From: Planococcus plakortidis
GTDB taxonomy: Bacteria; Bacillota; Bacilli; Bacillales_A; Planococcaceae
Length of the DNA: 64,000 nucleotides
Direction: 5' to 3'
NCBI RefSeq assembly: GCF_001687605.2
Contig: NZ_CP016539.2
Span: 2,076,501-2,140,500 of the forward strand
Shown: positions 7,508-16,929 of the stretch, in pieces
How the letters are laid out: every line of letters starts with the position of its first letter
Numbering within the stretch: position 1 is the first letter of the stretch
The notes under the pieces: model-generated
Told to the model about the DNA's origin: nothing
The model's database searches: none
The model's input: only the letters and a program-made list of their open reading frames with translations
Translations under genes and position numbers: made by a program

Positions 7508-8845
7508 TCATTGGTTATTTCTTTCTTGCTTCTCAGCGTCCGGCTTGTTTTTTTCTTCGGCTTTCGATGCATCCGGGAATCCCTTCTCCTTCGCTGGAGG
7601 TTTTGCCTGTTCTGGTTTTAAGCTACCCGGTTCTGTTGTTTTTGTACCGTTGGATTTGGGTGAATTGCCGTTATTGCTGCTTTTTTCTTTACCATTGTCC
7701 CTGCCATTGTCCCTGCCTTTGTCTTTTCCGTTGCCATTATTGCTTTTCTTTTCTCCAGGCTTCGTATTGCCGGGATTGCCTTTATCGTTTTTTGGCTGCA
7801 CGGATTTGTTTTTGCCGGATGTAGGCTTTTCTTTCTTGGGTTTTGTTTCAGCTTTTGGCTTGCCGGAATTATTGCCTTTCCCAGCGTTCGGGTTTTTCGG
7901 TTTAGCAGGTTCAGGGGGTTCTGCCTTTTTCGATCCCTTTTGTCCGGCCGGGACTTTTAGCCCATGATCTTTTGGTTTGCCACTATTTTTATTTGCAGGG
8001 GTGGTTTTTTTCTTATCTTCCGCTTTTGGCGTCTTTTCCGGATTGCTTTTGCCTCTACTGGCCGGCTCTTCATTTTTTGGCTGAGGCTTTTGAATAGCCG
8101 GGGTTTCAGCTTTGGAAGGGACAGTATGGCCATTCGGGGCTTCTTTTTCCTGTTTCCCTTTATTTCGCGCCGGCTGAACGTCATTTCTTGGCCCTTGCGG
8201 TGCTGTAAATGTACGATCCTTTTCGACCAGCTTCGCCACTGGCATTTGTTGTTCTTTCGCTTTGCGCCATTGTTTCTTGTTCGCTTCTTTCATATGGACA
8301 TGCAATTGCCTGTTGCTGCCGGCGAACAACGCCGCTAGCGCAATTTTCTCCACTTTGATGGCGGCATCCGTTTCATCGCCTTCCTGCACCGTTGTAATCG
8401 TGACGTGTTCTGTGTCCTCATCCACTGATAAAGCCAGCACGTTTTCTAAGACTGTTTCGAGTTCACGGTTTTCCCAATCTGCTAATTGGGCGATCAATTG
8501 TTTGCCGTCTTCATTCAGTTCCCTCAATGAAATGACGTGCCATTCATCGTCTACACCGAGTTCAATGCCCGGATTTGATTCGACTTGGACATACCCATAT
8601 GCTTCCTGTGCTGGAAGCATCCATGAGGAAATCAGCAGGAACAGTGCAGCTACCGAGGCGATAAGCGGCATTGCGAGCGGCTTGAAGCGGCGCTTTCTTG
8701 AAGCATTCCCTATAACTTCAAAATATGCCTCTTCCCCCACTGAAGTGCCTGTGGTCGGCTTGCCCGTCACAAAACTGCCATCCGCGAGCATGTAGACAGA
8801 ACGGTCACCATCGAGTTCCATACATATGCCTTTTTGCATTCGCAT
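7508..8845 (-). CDS. rsgI: Anti-sigma-I factor RsgI with long low-complexity tail
   Basis: A 445-residue single-pass membrane protein. The cytosolic N-terminal RsgI domain (about residues 1-50: GICMELDGDRSVYMLADG) binds SigI; one transmembrane helix follows near 58-78; an extracellular conserved domain begins QEAYGYVQVESNPGIELG; from about residue 220 to the end the protein is a hydrophilic K/P/N/G/E-rich tail with no folded domain. It holds sigma-I inactive until an external signal. The start codon shares its first base with the sigI stop, so the two are translationally coupled. The tail is more extended than I recall for B. subtilis RsgI and carries no carbohydrate-binding module. Confidence 0.9.
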   Translation of the reverse strand: MRMQKGICMELDGDRSVYMLADGSFVTGKPTTGTSVGEEAYFEVIGNASRKRRFKPLAMPLIASVAALFLLISSWMLPAQEAYGYVQVESNPGIELGVDDEWHVISLRELNEDGKQLIAQLADWENRELETVLENVLALSVDEDTEHVTITTVQEGDETDAAIKVEKIALAALFAGSNRQLHVHMKEANKKQWRKAKEQQMPVAKLVEKDRTFTAPQGPRNDVQPARNKGKQEKEAPNGHTVPSKAETPAIQKPQPKNEEPASRGKSNPEKTPKAEDKKKTTPANKNSGKPKDHGLKVPAGQKGSKKAEPPEPAKPKNPNAGKGNNSGKPKAETKPKKEKPTSGKNKSVQPKNDKGNPGNTKPGEKKSNNGNGKDKGRDNGRDNGKEKSSNNGNSPKSNGTKTTEPGSLKPEQAKPPAKEKGFPDASKAEEKNKPDAEKQERNNQ

Positions 8846-9591
8846 CAGTTCAACCGCTCCTTCAAATAATCTTTTAGGTAATGCAAATCGCTCATCATCA
8901 ATAGCGCCATTGCGATTATGTATTTCCGGTTTCTCTCAATGGTTTTTCTCGAGACCTGGACAAGTTCCTCGATATCCTTGACCGGAAGTTTTTTCTTATC
9001 GAGCAAGTACTGTTTGTATTCAGCCGTTTCCGCCACCAATTGTGCGATTTGGATGGCGTTTCGCCTGGCATCTTCATGGGCAGGGGAAACTTTGGCGATC
9101 ACTTGGAAGGATAAGCCAAAAGCTGAGAGCATTTCCTCGAATTGGATAATCTCTTCACGCCGCTTGCCGGCCCGCTCTTGTTCGGTATGGAAATCGGCCG
9201 ACGCTCGGTCGCCGATATGATTATGGTGATCTTCATTCGGCGAAGCCATGAAATCATGGCTGAATTCTAGCCGTTTGCTTTCTTTCCGGATATGGTCGAT
9301 CACTCTCCGCCGGATGACCATATGCGCAAACGTCAAAAACGACGCATCATGTCCCGGACGGTATTGGCGTATCGCCTCATGAAAGGCCAAGAGTGCAATG
9401 CTGTATTCATCCTGGTTATCATCGATGAACCGTTTGCATACTTGTGCGGCGGTTTTTTTCACGAATGGGATATGTGAAGAGATCAATTGTTCTTCGGCCT
9501 CTTCATCGCCTTGTTGTGCGAGCTTGACTAATGTCTCAGCAGGCCTTTCCACGCCATATCCAAACAAACCGCCCAAAGCAGTCAATAGCAT
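8845..9591 (-). CDS. sigI: RNA polymerase sigma factor SigI
   Basis: A sigma-70-type factor of the SigI group, 248 residues from the ATG at 9591. The region-2 core is visible (QDEYSIALLAFHEAIRQY, then IRRRVIDHIRKESKR) and a C-terminal helix-turn-helix (VKDIEELVQVSRKTIERNRK) that is nearly identical to B. subtilis SigI. SigI directs heat-shock and envelope-stress genes in B. subtilis. The ATG is preferred over a GTG at 9600 because GGGGTG lies six bases upstream of the ATG. It forms an operon with rsgI, as in other Bacillales. Confidence 0.92.
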   Translation of the reverse strand: MLLTALGGLFGYGVERPAETLVKLAQQGDEEAEEQLISSHIPFVKKTAAQVCKRFIDDNQDEYSIALLAFHEAIRQYRPGHDASFLTFAHMVIRRRVIDHIRKESKRLEFSHDFMASPNEDHHNHIGDRASADFHTEQERAGKRREEIIQFEEMLSAFGLSFQVIAKVSPAHEDARRNAIQIAQLVAETAEYKQYLLDKKKLPVKDIEELVQVSRKTIERNRKYIIAMALLMMSDLHYLKDYLKERLN

Positions 9592-9623
9592 GCAACTCAC
9601 CCCGTTTCAAATCCTTTTTCTCT

Positions 9624-9652
9624 ATTGTATCTTTCAGTCCAGGAATTTGGAA
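9624..9652 (-). promoter_or_regulatory. Sigma-A-like promoter of sigI-rsgI
   Basis: TTCCAA and TACAAT with a 17-base spacer on the minus strand, about 33 bases before the sigI start. I did not find a convincing sigma-I promoter (ACCCCC with CGAA) here, so autoregulation is not shown. Confidence 0.4.
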
Positions 9653-9726
9653 GATTGAGGCGGTCCTGCTGACTATTACATTCGTGTGACAACGCCCCTT
9701 TCTGTCCGTCATAAAAATAATGGCAG

Positions 9727-9765
9727 AAAAAATAACCCAGCGGAGAAAACACTCCACTGGGCTAT
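9727..9765 (-). terminator. Terminator after the TerC gene
   Basis: AGCCCAGTGGAG/CTCCGCTGGGTT stem (one mismatch) followed by ATTTTTTC on the minus strand. Confidence 0.85.
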
Positions 9766-9784
9766 TCAGTCCTTTTTCATCCGC

Positions 9785-10543
9785 TTAAGCATCTTGTTGC
9801 TTATTCTTCTTAAGGCCAGTAAGTACACCCGTCAACACAATGCCCAGAAGGACAAGCCAAAATGTGATTGTCCAAGGTGTCGAATGCGGAAAATCATGCG
9901 GCAGGACGCCCAGTTTGTCGTGGGACAAAGTCAACACGACCAATTTGACCCCTACCCATCCGACTACGACAAACGCTGCCGTTTCAAGCTGCGGATATTT
10001 TTCCAGCAGCCGGACGAATTTATGGGCAGCGAAACGCATGATGATCACGCCAATTAACCCTCCCGCAAGCATGACGCCGAACTGCCCGCCATTGATGCCG
10101 CCGATATCAAAATCCCCGAGGTGCGGCAAAGTGACCGCCAGCGCTACAGCCGCGAGCATCGAGTCGATGGCGAAGGCGATATCGGCCAGTTCCACTTTCA
10201 GCACAGTCATCCAAAAACCGGATCCTTTTGTCGTTTCGGGTTCAATCGTATGTTCTTTGCCTTTTCTCTGGTCGTAGATATGCTTGACCGCGATAAACAG
10301 CAGGTATGCTGCGCCAAGTGCCTGGATCTGCCAAATGTTCACCAGGAATGTAATCATGAACAAGGCGGCAAAACGGAAGACAAATGCACCTGCCAAACCA
10401 TAGAACAAGGCTTTTTTCTGTTGGGGTTTTGGCAGATGCTTGACCATCACAGCCATGACCACCGCGTTGTCAGCAGCGAGCAACCCTTCCAGTCCGATAA
10501 GCACAAGCAGAACCCACGCATATTCCAATAAGATGGTATCCAT
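9785..10543 (-). CDS. TerC family metal exporter, YkoY/MeeY-like
   Basis: A 252-residue membrane protein with about seven TM helices. The TerC motifs are present: LEGLLAADNAVVMAVMV near the N terminus and ELADIAFAIDSMLA in the middle, each with acidic residues expected to bind metal in the membrane. TerC proteins such as YkoY and YceF export manganese and assist metalation of secreted enzymes in B. subtilis. The start at 10543 has GGAGGGAA six bases upstream; longer versions run into the leader. The yybP-ykoY riboswitch directly upstream supports the manganese role. Monocistronic, with its own terminator. Confidence 0.92.
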   Translation of the reverse strand: MDTILLEYAWVLLVLIGLEGLLAADNAVVMAVMVKHLPKPQQKKALFYGLAGAFVFRFAALFMITFLVNIWQIQALGAAYLLFIAVKHIYDQRKGKEHTIEPETTKGSGFWMTVLKVELADIAFAIDSMLAAVALAVTLPHLGDFDIGGINGGQFGVMLAGGLIGVIIMRFAAHKFVRLLEKYPQLETAAFVVVGWVGVKLVVLTLSHDKLGVLPHDFPHSTPWTITFWLVLLGIVLTGVLTGLKKNKQQDA

Positions 10544-10567
10544 AATTTCCCTCCTGTTTTTTCCCGA

Positions 10568-10703
10568 CAAAAAAGACCCATGCCTAATAAAAGGCAAAGG
10601 TCTTGCTAAGCGTAAAAGCGCGCACGCTATCACAACCGATGGCCAGAAGCCACGTCTTGACGACTGTGAAATAGGTTTCCCTATAGCTACTCCCCTTTGT
10701 CGA
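10568..10703 (-). promoter_or_regulatory. yybP-ykoY manganese riboswitch with terminator
   Basis: The minus strand carries the class hallmark AAAGGGGAGTAGC at 10698-10686 and, downstream, TTAGCAAGACCTTTGCC, the conserved 3' end of ykoY-type aptamers. A hairpin pairing AAGACC-GCC with GGC-GGGTCTT (10568-10603) followed by a T run is an intrinsic terminator overlapping the aptamer's 3' side. The expected mechanism is transcriptional: Mn2+ stabilises the aptamer, the terminator is not formed and the exporter is made. Aptamer and terminator are directly visible; the mechanism is from known members. Confidence 0.93.
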
Positions 10704-10730
10704 GAGTTCGAAGTATTGGTTCCTAGATGT

Positions 10731-10758
10731 ATTATAGCACTTGAAGGGGGAGTGTAAA
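10731..10758 (-). promoter_or_regulatory. Promoter of the riboswitch-TerC transcript
   Basis: TTTACA, 16 bases, TATAAT with a TG extension (TGcTATAAT) on the minus strand. The -35 lies four bases downstream of the SDR stop codon, so the promoter is squeezed between the two genes. Confidence 0.75.
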
Positions 10759-10761
10759 CAA

Positions 10762-11841
10762 TCAGGCAATGGTCACATGGTATGTGCGTTCCCTTTTATG
10801 TTGGTTATAGAACGCTACCATGGCAGGCATCGTCTCCAGGAAATCCGCCGGCCGGATGCCGCTTCCTTCCAATAAAGACCTTGCGTTGCGCGTGTCGAAT
10901 TCGGCATGCCAATCCATATAATCCAATGTTTCGGCCTCGACACCGAGATATTTCCGCATGGCCGGCACGTTCATCGATAATGCCGCGAGCTTTTTCGGGA
11001 TTCGCCCTTTCGGATAGCGCCCGGTCATTTCGCGGACCATTGCCCGGTATACTTCCTCTACAGGGTGGGGATCCGGATCGGTCAAATGAACCGTTGCGGA
11101 CTCGGCTTCTGGAAGCTCGCTCAAATAGATGGAAGCATCCACGATGTAATCGACAGGCACGACGTTGATGCTTGTATTCGACTGCCCGATGTATGGAATG
11201 GCAGGCAACTTTTTCATCCTGTCGATCATATTCAAAAAGAAATACGGGCCATCGAATTTAGGAGTCACCCCGCTTATTGAATGTCCCCTGACAATTCCTG
11301 GCCGGATGATGGTAGTCGGCACTTCCTTCTTCAATTGTTCGACAAGGAGTTCCGCTTCAAACTTCGTTTCTTCATAATGGTTTTTGAATGCTTTCGGGCG
11401 GATGAGTTCATCTTCGAGCAACAGGCCTTCTCGTTTGCCCGCTATATAAGCTGTGCTGAAATACATATAGCGCTCCAGGTTCCCAAGTCGCTTCATCAGC
11501 TCGTTGACGTGTTGAGTCCCCAGGACGTTGACTTTATGTGCGATGTCTTCAGGCACTGCTAAATCATAAATTGCCGCAAGGTGCCAGAAGGCAAGCTGCT
11601 GCTTTTCGAGCCACGACCGGTCTTCGCCGGAAAGCGCCAGTCCTTCAATGGTGATATCCCCAGGCATCAGCCGTATGGGCGCACAGCCTGTCCGTTGTTC
11701 AAGGATGCTTGCCTGTTTTTGCGCTTTTTCCATTTCACTTGGCAGGACCATCGCTGCCACTCCCCACCCTTTTCGGACACACGCTTCCATCAAACATGTT
11801 GCGATAAATCCCGGAAACCCGGTAAACACTGCTGTCTTCAT
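10762..11841 (-). CDS. Extended SDR oxidoreductase, NAD-epimerase/acyl reductase-like
   Basis: A 359-residue protein with an N-terminal dinucleotide-binding loop TGFPGFIA (residues 7-14), the active-site pair Y156-xxx-K160 (YEETK) and a FSTAYIAG strand, typical of extended SDRs. The overall layout, including the RPGIVRG segment, resembles the NAD-binding-4 group (fatty acyl-CoA reductase or thioester reductase-like) more than sugar epimerases, but the substrate cannot be read from sequence. No pathway partner adjoins it: an RND exporter lies upstream behind a terminator and the Mn riboswitch lies downstream. No convincing terminator of its own is visible. Confidence 0.8.
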   Translation of the reverse strand: MKTAVFTGFPGFIATCLMEACVRKGWGVAAMVLPSEMEKAQKQASILEQRTGCAPIRLMPGDITIEGLALSGEDRSWLEKQQLAFWHLAAIYDLAVPEDIAHKVNVLGTQHVNELMKRLGNLERYMYFSTAYIAGKREGLLLEDELIRPKAFKNHYEETKFEAELLVEQLKKEVPTTIIRPGIVRGHSISGVTPKFDGPYFFLNMIDRMKKLPAIPYIGQSNTSINVVPVDYIVDASIYLSELPEAESATVHLTDPDPHPVEEVYRAMVREMTGRYPKGRIPKKLAALSMNVPAMRKYLGVEAETLDYMDWHAEFDTRNARSLLEGSGIRPADFLETMPAMVAFYNQHKRERTYHVTIA

Positions 11842-11905
11842 CCAATCACACCCCTTTTCTGTATTCTACTAAAAAATGGATGGCTGCGGCATAAAAAATT
11901 CAGAT

Positions 11906-11939
11906 AAAAAAATCCTGTGCAGGGTCTCTGCACAGGATA
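11906..11939 (-). terminator. Terminator after the RND exporter gene
   Basis: ATCCTGTGCAG/CTGCACAGGAT stem, five-base loop, seven T on the minus strand. Confidence 0.9.
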
Positions 11940-11941
11940 GG

Positions 11942-14900
11942 CTACTCCTCAGGATGGGCCGCCTTTCTCTTCTTGCTGTTCATGAAGCGTGTCTTCCGGT
12001 CAAACAAGCTGTAAACGACCGGCACGACATATAAGGAGAGGAAAGTCGAGCTGATCAGCCCGCCGATAACCGCGATCCCCATCGGCTGGTTGATCTCAGT
12101 ACCTTCCCCGATGCCAATTGCTAGCGGCAAGAGGCCCAGTATCGTGGTGAGAGCCGTCATCAAGATCGGCCTTCTCCGGTCATGGACCGCCGTTACAATC
12201 GCATCGAAAGAATCCAAGCCTGCCGCTTTTCGCTGATTGATGTAATCGACCAGTACAATCCCGTTGTTGACGACGATCCCGACAAGGACAAGAACGCCGA
12301 TGACTGCGGTAATGCTGATCGGTGTCTGGGTCACGAATAAAGCAATGGAGACGCCGATGACCATTAATGGCACCGTGAACATGATGACCAATGGGTATTT
12401 GAACGATTCGAACTGAGCTGCCATGACGATATACACGAGGACAATCGCCAGCACGACGGCCAATAGCATATCGTCAATTGCATCGTCGAACAACTCACGG
12501 TCTCCGCCGAAGGAAACTTGTGTCTGCTCCGACAAATCCAGATCCGCAATGGCAGTATCGACGGCTGTCGACATATCGCCCAAAGTCTGGTCGGATGGGT
12601 ATTGCAAGGTGAAGGATACGCTTTCCGCCTGGTCGACACGGCTGATCGACACAGGGCCTTGTGCGACTTCGATGTCTGCCAGTTCCTGCAACTCGACGAA
12701 TGCACCGGATGGCGTGCGAAGCGTCAATTCACGTAAGCTGTCTACGCTGTCGCGCTGCTCTTCGTCATAGGATACGAAGACACTGAGTACTTCATCCTGT
12801 TCATCGATGACTTGTGTGGCGAGCACCCCGCGCGTAATATTATTGACCGTCTGGGCGATTTGTGCCGGCGCCAGGTTGTTTTCAGTTGCCGCTTCCCGGT
12901 CGATCGTCATTTGGATTTCATCGATGGTCTCCTGGCGATCGTTCGTCAATTCGACTACGTTCGGCAAGCTGGACAATTCATCATCGATTGCCGCAACGGC
13001 TTCATCCAAGCGCTGCTTGTCGGTATCGGTCACAGTGAAGCTTAAGGTATTCGGCGTAGAACCCGCCGCTGTCTGCAAATTGAAGCTGACAAGCGCATCG
13101 TCGCCGATTTTCTCAAGCACTTGTGGCTGGACGTCATCCACGAATTCGAAAACCGAACGATCGCGTTCATCCAGCGGCAATAATTTCACGTAAATTTCCG
13201 CCGTATTGGACTCTGCGCTGCCCTGAGCCTGCCCTTGCTGGGTGGCGCCGATCAAGCTCACGTAGACATCGACGTCTTCTTGAGCTTGGAGCTCTTCCTC
13301 GATGCTCTGTACCACTTCATCGGTCGCGGCTGTAGAGGAACCGTTTTCGAGTTCAACGGTCACGCTGACGAATCCTTCATCGGTTGCCGGCAAAAATTCG
13401 GTCCCCACTTGAGAGACGCCATAAGCGCCTATCCCCAGGAAAACCAGTGCAGCCAAAAGAACGAGAATCCGGTGGCGCAAAGCCCACAACACACTTTTTT
13501 CAAAGCGCTGGACCCCTTTGGAATCTGGCTTCACCGGTTTTTGTTCCCCGTCTTTTTGGCCGAGCATCCTAGAAGCCATCATCGGGATGACCGTCAAGGC
13601 GACGGCAAGCGAAGCAATCAAGCTGAATGAAATCGTCAATGCGAACTCAAAGAAAATCTCCCCGATCAAACCGGAGATGAAAATGACCGGGACGAATACG
13701 GCAATGGTCGTCAATGTCGAAGCGGTGATCGCACCGGCCACTTCACGCGAACCATCGGATGCCGCTTTTTTCGGCTTCTTGCCCATCGCGAGATGCCTTT
13801 CGATGTTCTCGATGACGACAATGGCATTATCGACAAGCATCCCGATACCGAGCGCCAACGCCCCAAGCGTCAGGATGTTCAAAGCAAAATCGGCAAAGAA
13901 CATCAATACGAAAGTCACGATGACCGAATACGGGATCGCGACGCCGATGATGATCGGGCTCTTGATTCCCCGCAGGAAGAAGAACAACACAAGCATCGCG
14001 AAAACCCCGCCAAGGATCAAGGTCTGGCCGATGTTATTGATCGCCAGTTTGACGTAATCCCCCTGGTCGAACAGGATATCGGCTTCCACTGACGAAAAGC
14101 GCTCTTCGGCCAGCAATTCATCCAGGCGTTCCTGGAAGGCGGTCGAAACGTCGGCCGTATTGGCCCCGGATTCCTGCAGCACCGATAACAGTACCGCAGG
14201 TTCTTCATTGGCACGCGTCTCGCTGCTGGCCTCCCGTTCTGTGACCGCCACTTCGGCAACGTCGGCAACCGTCACATTATCCCCCGACATCGGGTCCACC
14301 GTGACGATGAGCTCCTGGATATCTTCCACACTTTCCAAGGTGCTGACGATGCGCGTCGTCAAGTTGCGCCCGTCCTCTGTTTCGATCGGGTCGCCTGGCA
14401 GGGAAATATTGTTTGCCTGGATCAATTGGACGATATCGGCCTGCTGCAGGCCGCGTTCTTCAAGTTCTTCAGGATCCAGCTTGATTGAAATGTCCTCGAT
14501 CAGCGAACCTGAAATATTCACGCTTGCTACGCCCTCTGTCTGGCGCAGTTGTGTTTCCAATTCTTCCGCGATGACCCGGACATCCTGTTCTGCATCAGTC
14601 GCACGCAAGGATAATTGGATAATCGGGAATTGTGAAGGGTCGAATTTCAGGAAGCGCGGGTCATTCGAATCTTCTGGAATCGGCGTCTGGTCAATCCGTT
14701 GTGTGACTTCCGCCTGTACATCATCGATATCTGTATCCCAGCCGAATTCCAATAAGATGAAATTGGAGCCTTCCTGGCTATTCGATTGGACCGATTCGAT
14801 ACCGGGCAATGTCGCCAAGTTCTCTTCTAGCGGTTTGGTCACTTTTTCATTCACTTCCGTCGGGCTGGCCCCCGGATAATTCGTGACCACGACGCCAATC

Positions 14901-15028
14901 GGCGGATTCAATTCCGGAATCAACGTGACGGGTATGCGGAGAAACGACACTGCCCCTAAAATGATGACCAACAGCATCGTGACAATGGTCAGCACTGGTC
15001 GTTTGATGGAAAAATCGCTTAGTTTCAT
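11942..15028 (-). CDS. RND family efflux transporter (SwrC/AcrB-like)
   Basis: A 1028-residue inner-membrane transporter with the duplicated RND layout: TM1 then a large extracytoplasmic loop, six TM segments, and the same again. Signatures include YPGASPTEVNEKVTKPLE near residue 50 and GIGMLVDNAIVVIENIERH in TM4, which carries the proton-relay aspartate (one Asp where AcrB has two). In Gram-positives such proteins work without an outer-membrane channel; B. subtilis SwrC exports surfactin and confers self-resistance. No adaptor or surfactin-type NRPS is nearby, so the substrate is open. The start ATG at 15028 is a plausible choice by alignment to the family N terminus (MKLSDFSIKRP). Monocistronic. 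Confidence 0.9.
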   Translation of the reverse strand: MKLSDFSIKRPVLTIVTMLLVIILGAVSFLRIPVTLIPELNPPIGVVVTNYPGASPTEVNEKVTKPLEENLATLPGIESVQSNSQEGSNFILLEFGWDTDIDDVQAEVTQRIDQTPIPEDSNDPRFLKFDPSQFPIIQLSLRATDAEQDVRVIAEELETQLRQTEGVASVNISGSLIEDISIKLDPEELEERGLQQADIVQLIQANNISLPGDPIETEDGRNLTTRIVSTLESVEDIQELIVTVDPMSGDNVTVADVAEVAVTEREASSETRANEEPAVLLSVLQESGANTADVSTAFQERLDELLAEERFSSVEADILFDQGDYVKLAINNIGQTLILGGVFAMLVLFFFLRGIKSPIIIGVAIPYSVIVTFVLMFFADFALNILTLGALALGIGMLVDNAIVVIENIERHLAMGKKPKKAASDGSREVAGAITASTLTTIAVFVPVIFISGLIGEIFFEFALTISFSLIASLAVALTVIPMMASRMLGQKDGEQKPVKPDSKGVQRFEKSVLWALRHRILVLLAALVFLGIGAYGVSQVGTEFLPATDEGFVSVTVELENGSSTAATDEVVQSIEEELQAQEDVDVYVSLIGATQQGQAQGSAESNTAEIYVKLLPLDERDRSVFEFVDDVQPQVLEKIGDDALVSFNLQTAAGSTPNTLSFTVTDTDKQRLDEAVAAIDDELSSLPNVVELTNDRQETIDEIQMTIDREAATENNLAPAQIAQTVNNITRGVLATQVIDEQDEVLSVFVSYDEEQRDSVDSLRELTLRTPSGAFVELQELADIEVAQGPVSISRVDQAESVSFTLQYPSDQTLGDMSTAVDTAIADLDLSEQTQVSFGGDRELFDDAIDDMLLAVVLAIVLVYIVMAAQFESFKYPLVIMFTVPLMVIGVSIALFVTQTPISITAVIGVLVLVGIVVNNGIVLVDYINQRKAAGLDSFDAIVTAVHDRRRPILMTALTTILGLLPLAIGIGEGTEINQPMGIAVIGGLISSTFLSLYVVPVVYSLFDRKTRFMNSKKRKAAHPEE

Positions 15029-15167
15029 CTGTTCAATCCCTCTCTATGCCTGGTCCCTTTATCATAAGAAAAAATGCCCTATACCGCAAACTTGAGAGCG
15101 TCTGTTCACAAGAACGACATGTTTTTCCTGGCTGGCGGAAAACCGTCCCAGGCTTGTCCTCACTAAA

Positions 15168-15201
15168 TAAAAACAGCCTGCCGTAAACGGCGGGCTGTTG
15201 A
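15168..15201 (-). terminator. Terminator after prfC
   Basis: AACAGCCCGCCG/CGGCAGGCTGTT stem (one mismatch) with TTTTTAT after it on the minus strand. Confidence 0.85.
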
Positions 15202-15213
15202 AGATTCCATTTA

Positions 15214-16782
15214 TCAAAGCAAGCTGTACAGGCGGATTTCCGGATTCTTATCCTGGAACCAACGCGTGGCAAAATCATTTTCGAACAAGAACACCAAGTT
15301 GTCATAGCGGTCTTTGACCAGCATCGAACGCCCGCTCGACATCGACTCCTTGACATCCTCCTCGTTCTCGATCCAACGTGCAATCTTATTGCCGACCGGC
15401 TCCATCCTTACATCGACATTGTATTCATTTTTCATGCGATGTTCGAACACTTCAAACTGAAGTTGCCCGACCGCGCCGAGAATGACTTCCTCGAGGTGCA
15501 ATGTCTTATAATACTGGATCGCGCCTTCCTGGACGAGCTGCAGGATCCCTTTGTGGAAATGCTTTTGTTTCATGACGTTTTTCGCCGTGACTTTCATGAA
15601 TAGTTCGGGAGTGAATTGAGGCAAGGCTTCGAATTCGAACTTCTTGCCGCTTGTGATGGTGTCGCCGATCTGGTAATTCCCTACATCATGGAGCCCGATA
15701 ATATCGCCTGCGACGGCTTCGGAGACCATTTCCCGGTCATCCGCCAAAAACTGCGTCGTTTGGGACAGCTTGAACGATTTCCCGGTTCTTGACAAGGTGA
15801 CGTTCATGCCTCGCTCGAACCTTCCCGAGACGATCCGGACGAATGCGATGCGATCGCGGTGCGCCGGGTTCATATTGGCTTGGATTTTGAAGACAAACCC
15901 TGAAAACGGCGTTTCCACCGGGTCGATGATGTCTTCTTCCTTCGTGAGCCGGGGCTGTGGTTGAGGCGCAAACTGCAAATAGGTCTCCAGGAATGTCTCC
16001 ACCCCGAAATTCGCAAGTGCGGAGCCGAAGAATACCGGCGTCAATTCGCCTTTTTTCACCCGGTCGACGGAAAATTCGTTGCCTGCTTCTTCCAATAACT
16101 CGATGTCTTCGAGTGCTTGTGTATAATAGGAAGTTTTCGTCATTTCATGCTCGCCCGCAAGATGCCCGTTTTCATCGAGGTCCATGAAACGCTCTCCGTC
16201 CGTGCGGAAAGGCTCGATGCGCTTGTTATAGCGATCGTAGATCCCCATGAATTCTTTACCCATGCCGATCGGCCAATTCATCGCGTAGGATTGGATGCCG
16301 AGCACTTCTTCCAATTCTTCCATCAGCTCAAGCGGTTCTTTTCCTTGGCGGTCCATTTTATTGATGAACGTGAAGATCGGGATGCCGCGCATTTTACAGA
16401 CTTTGAATAATTTCACGGTCTGCGCTTCGATCCCTTTGGCGACATCGATGATCATGACGGCACTGTCGACGGCCATCAGCGTACGGTACGTATCTTCACT
16501 GAAATCCTGGTGCCCGGGGGTATCGAGGATGTTGACCCGATGGCCCGAATAATCGAATTGCATAACGGACGAAGTGACGGAAATGCCGCGCTGCTTTTCG
16601 ATTTCCATCCAGTCGGATGTGGCGAATTTCCCGGTTTTTTTCCCTTTGACCGTTCCGGCATCGCGGATCGCGCCGCCGAACAGCAAAAGCTTTTCGGTTA
16701 GGGTCGTTTTCCCGGCATCCGGGTGGGAGATGATTGCGAAGGTTCTTCTGCTTTCGATTGCTTGTTGTAATTGGTCTGACAT
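15214..16782 (-). CDS. prfC: Peptide chain release factor 3
   Basis: A 522-residue translational GTPase. The G domain shows G1 ([14 protein letters not shown], from residue 19), the switch-II motif [14 protein letters not shown] and G4 NKMD; the EF-Tu-like domain 2 and RF3-specific C-terminal domain follow ([19 protein letters not shown]). RF3 uses GTP to remove RF1/RF2 from the ribosome after peptide release, in the cytosol. Length matches the usual 520-530 residues. AAAGGAG lies eight bases before the start. It is separated from murE upstream by a hairpin; the murE-prfC neighbourhood is also found in staphylococci, as far as I recall. Confidence 0.95.
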   Translation of the reverse strand: MSDQLQQAIESRRTFAIISHPDAGKTTLTEKLLLFGGAIRDAGTVKGKKTGKFATSDWMEIEKQRGISVTSSVMQFDYSGHRVNILDTPGHQDFSEDTYRTLMAVDSAVMIIDVAKGIEAQTVKLFKVCKMRGIPIFTFINKMDRQGKEPLELMEELEEVLGIQSYAMNWPIGMGKEFMGIYDRYNKRIEPFRTDGERFMDLDENGHLAGEHEMTKTSYYTQALEDIELLEEAGNEFSVDRVKKGELTPVFFGSALANFGVETFLETYLQFAPQPQPRLTKEEDIIDPVETPFSGFVFKIQANMNPAHRDRIAFVRIVSGRFERGMNVTLSRTGKSFKLSQTTQFLADDREMVSEAVAGDIIGLHDVGNYQIGDTITSGKKFEFEALPQFTPELFMKVTAKNVMKQKHFHKGILQLVQEGAIQYYKTLHLEEVILGAVGQLQFEVFEHRMKNEYNVDVRMEPVGNKIARWIENEEDVKESMSSGRSMLVKDRYDNLVFLFENDFATRWFQDKNPEIRLYSLL

Positions 16783-16891
16783 TGTATACGCTCCTTTAAT
16801 TTCCTCTCTCTATCTTAGAGAAGGGACGTGCAAAAAACAAGAACTATCGCCTGGAATGCCCAAAAGCCGAAGCTGCTAAAACACAAAAATG

Positions 16892-16923
16892 AACGGAGAA
16901 AAATATGACGATTTTTCTCCGTT
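16892..16923 (-). terminator. Terminator after murE
   Basis: AACGGAGAAAAAT/ATTTTTCTCCGTT perfect stem with a six-base loop, followed by CATTTTTGTGTTTT on the minus strand. Confidence 0.75.
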
Positions 16924-16929
16924 CCGTAT

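Noticed and set aside
9653-9720. Sigma-I autoregulatory promoter upstream of sigI
   Set aside because: CGAA occurs, but no ACCCCC -35 at proper spacing on the minus strand.
11942-15028. Surfactin-type self-resistance locus around the SwrC-like RND gene
   Set aside because: No NRPS, phosphopantetheinyl transferase or regulator genes are adjacent; only the exporter family is supported.
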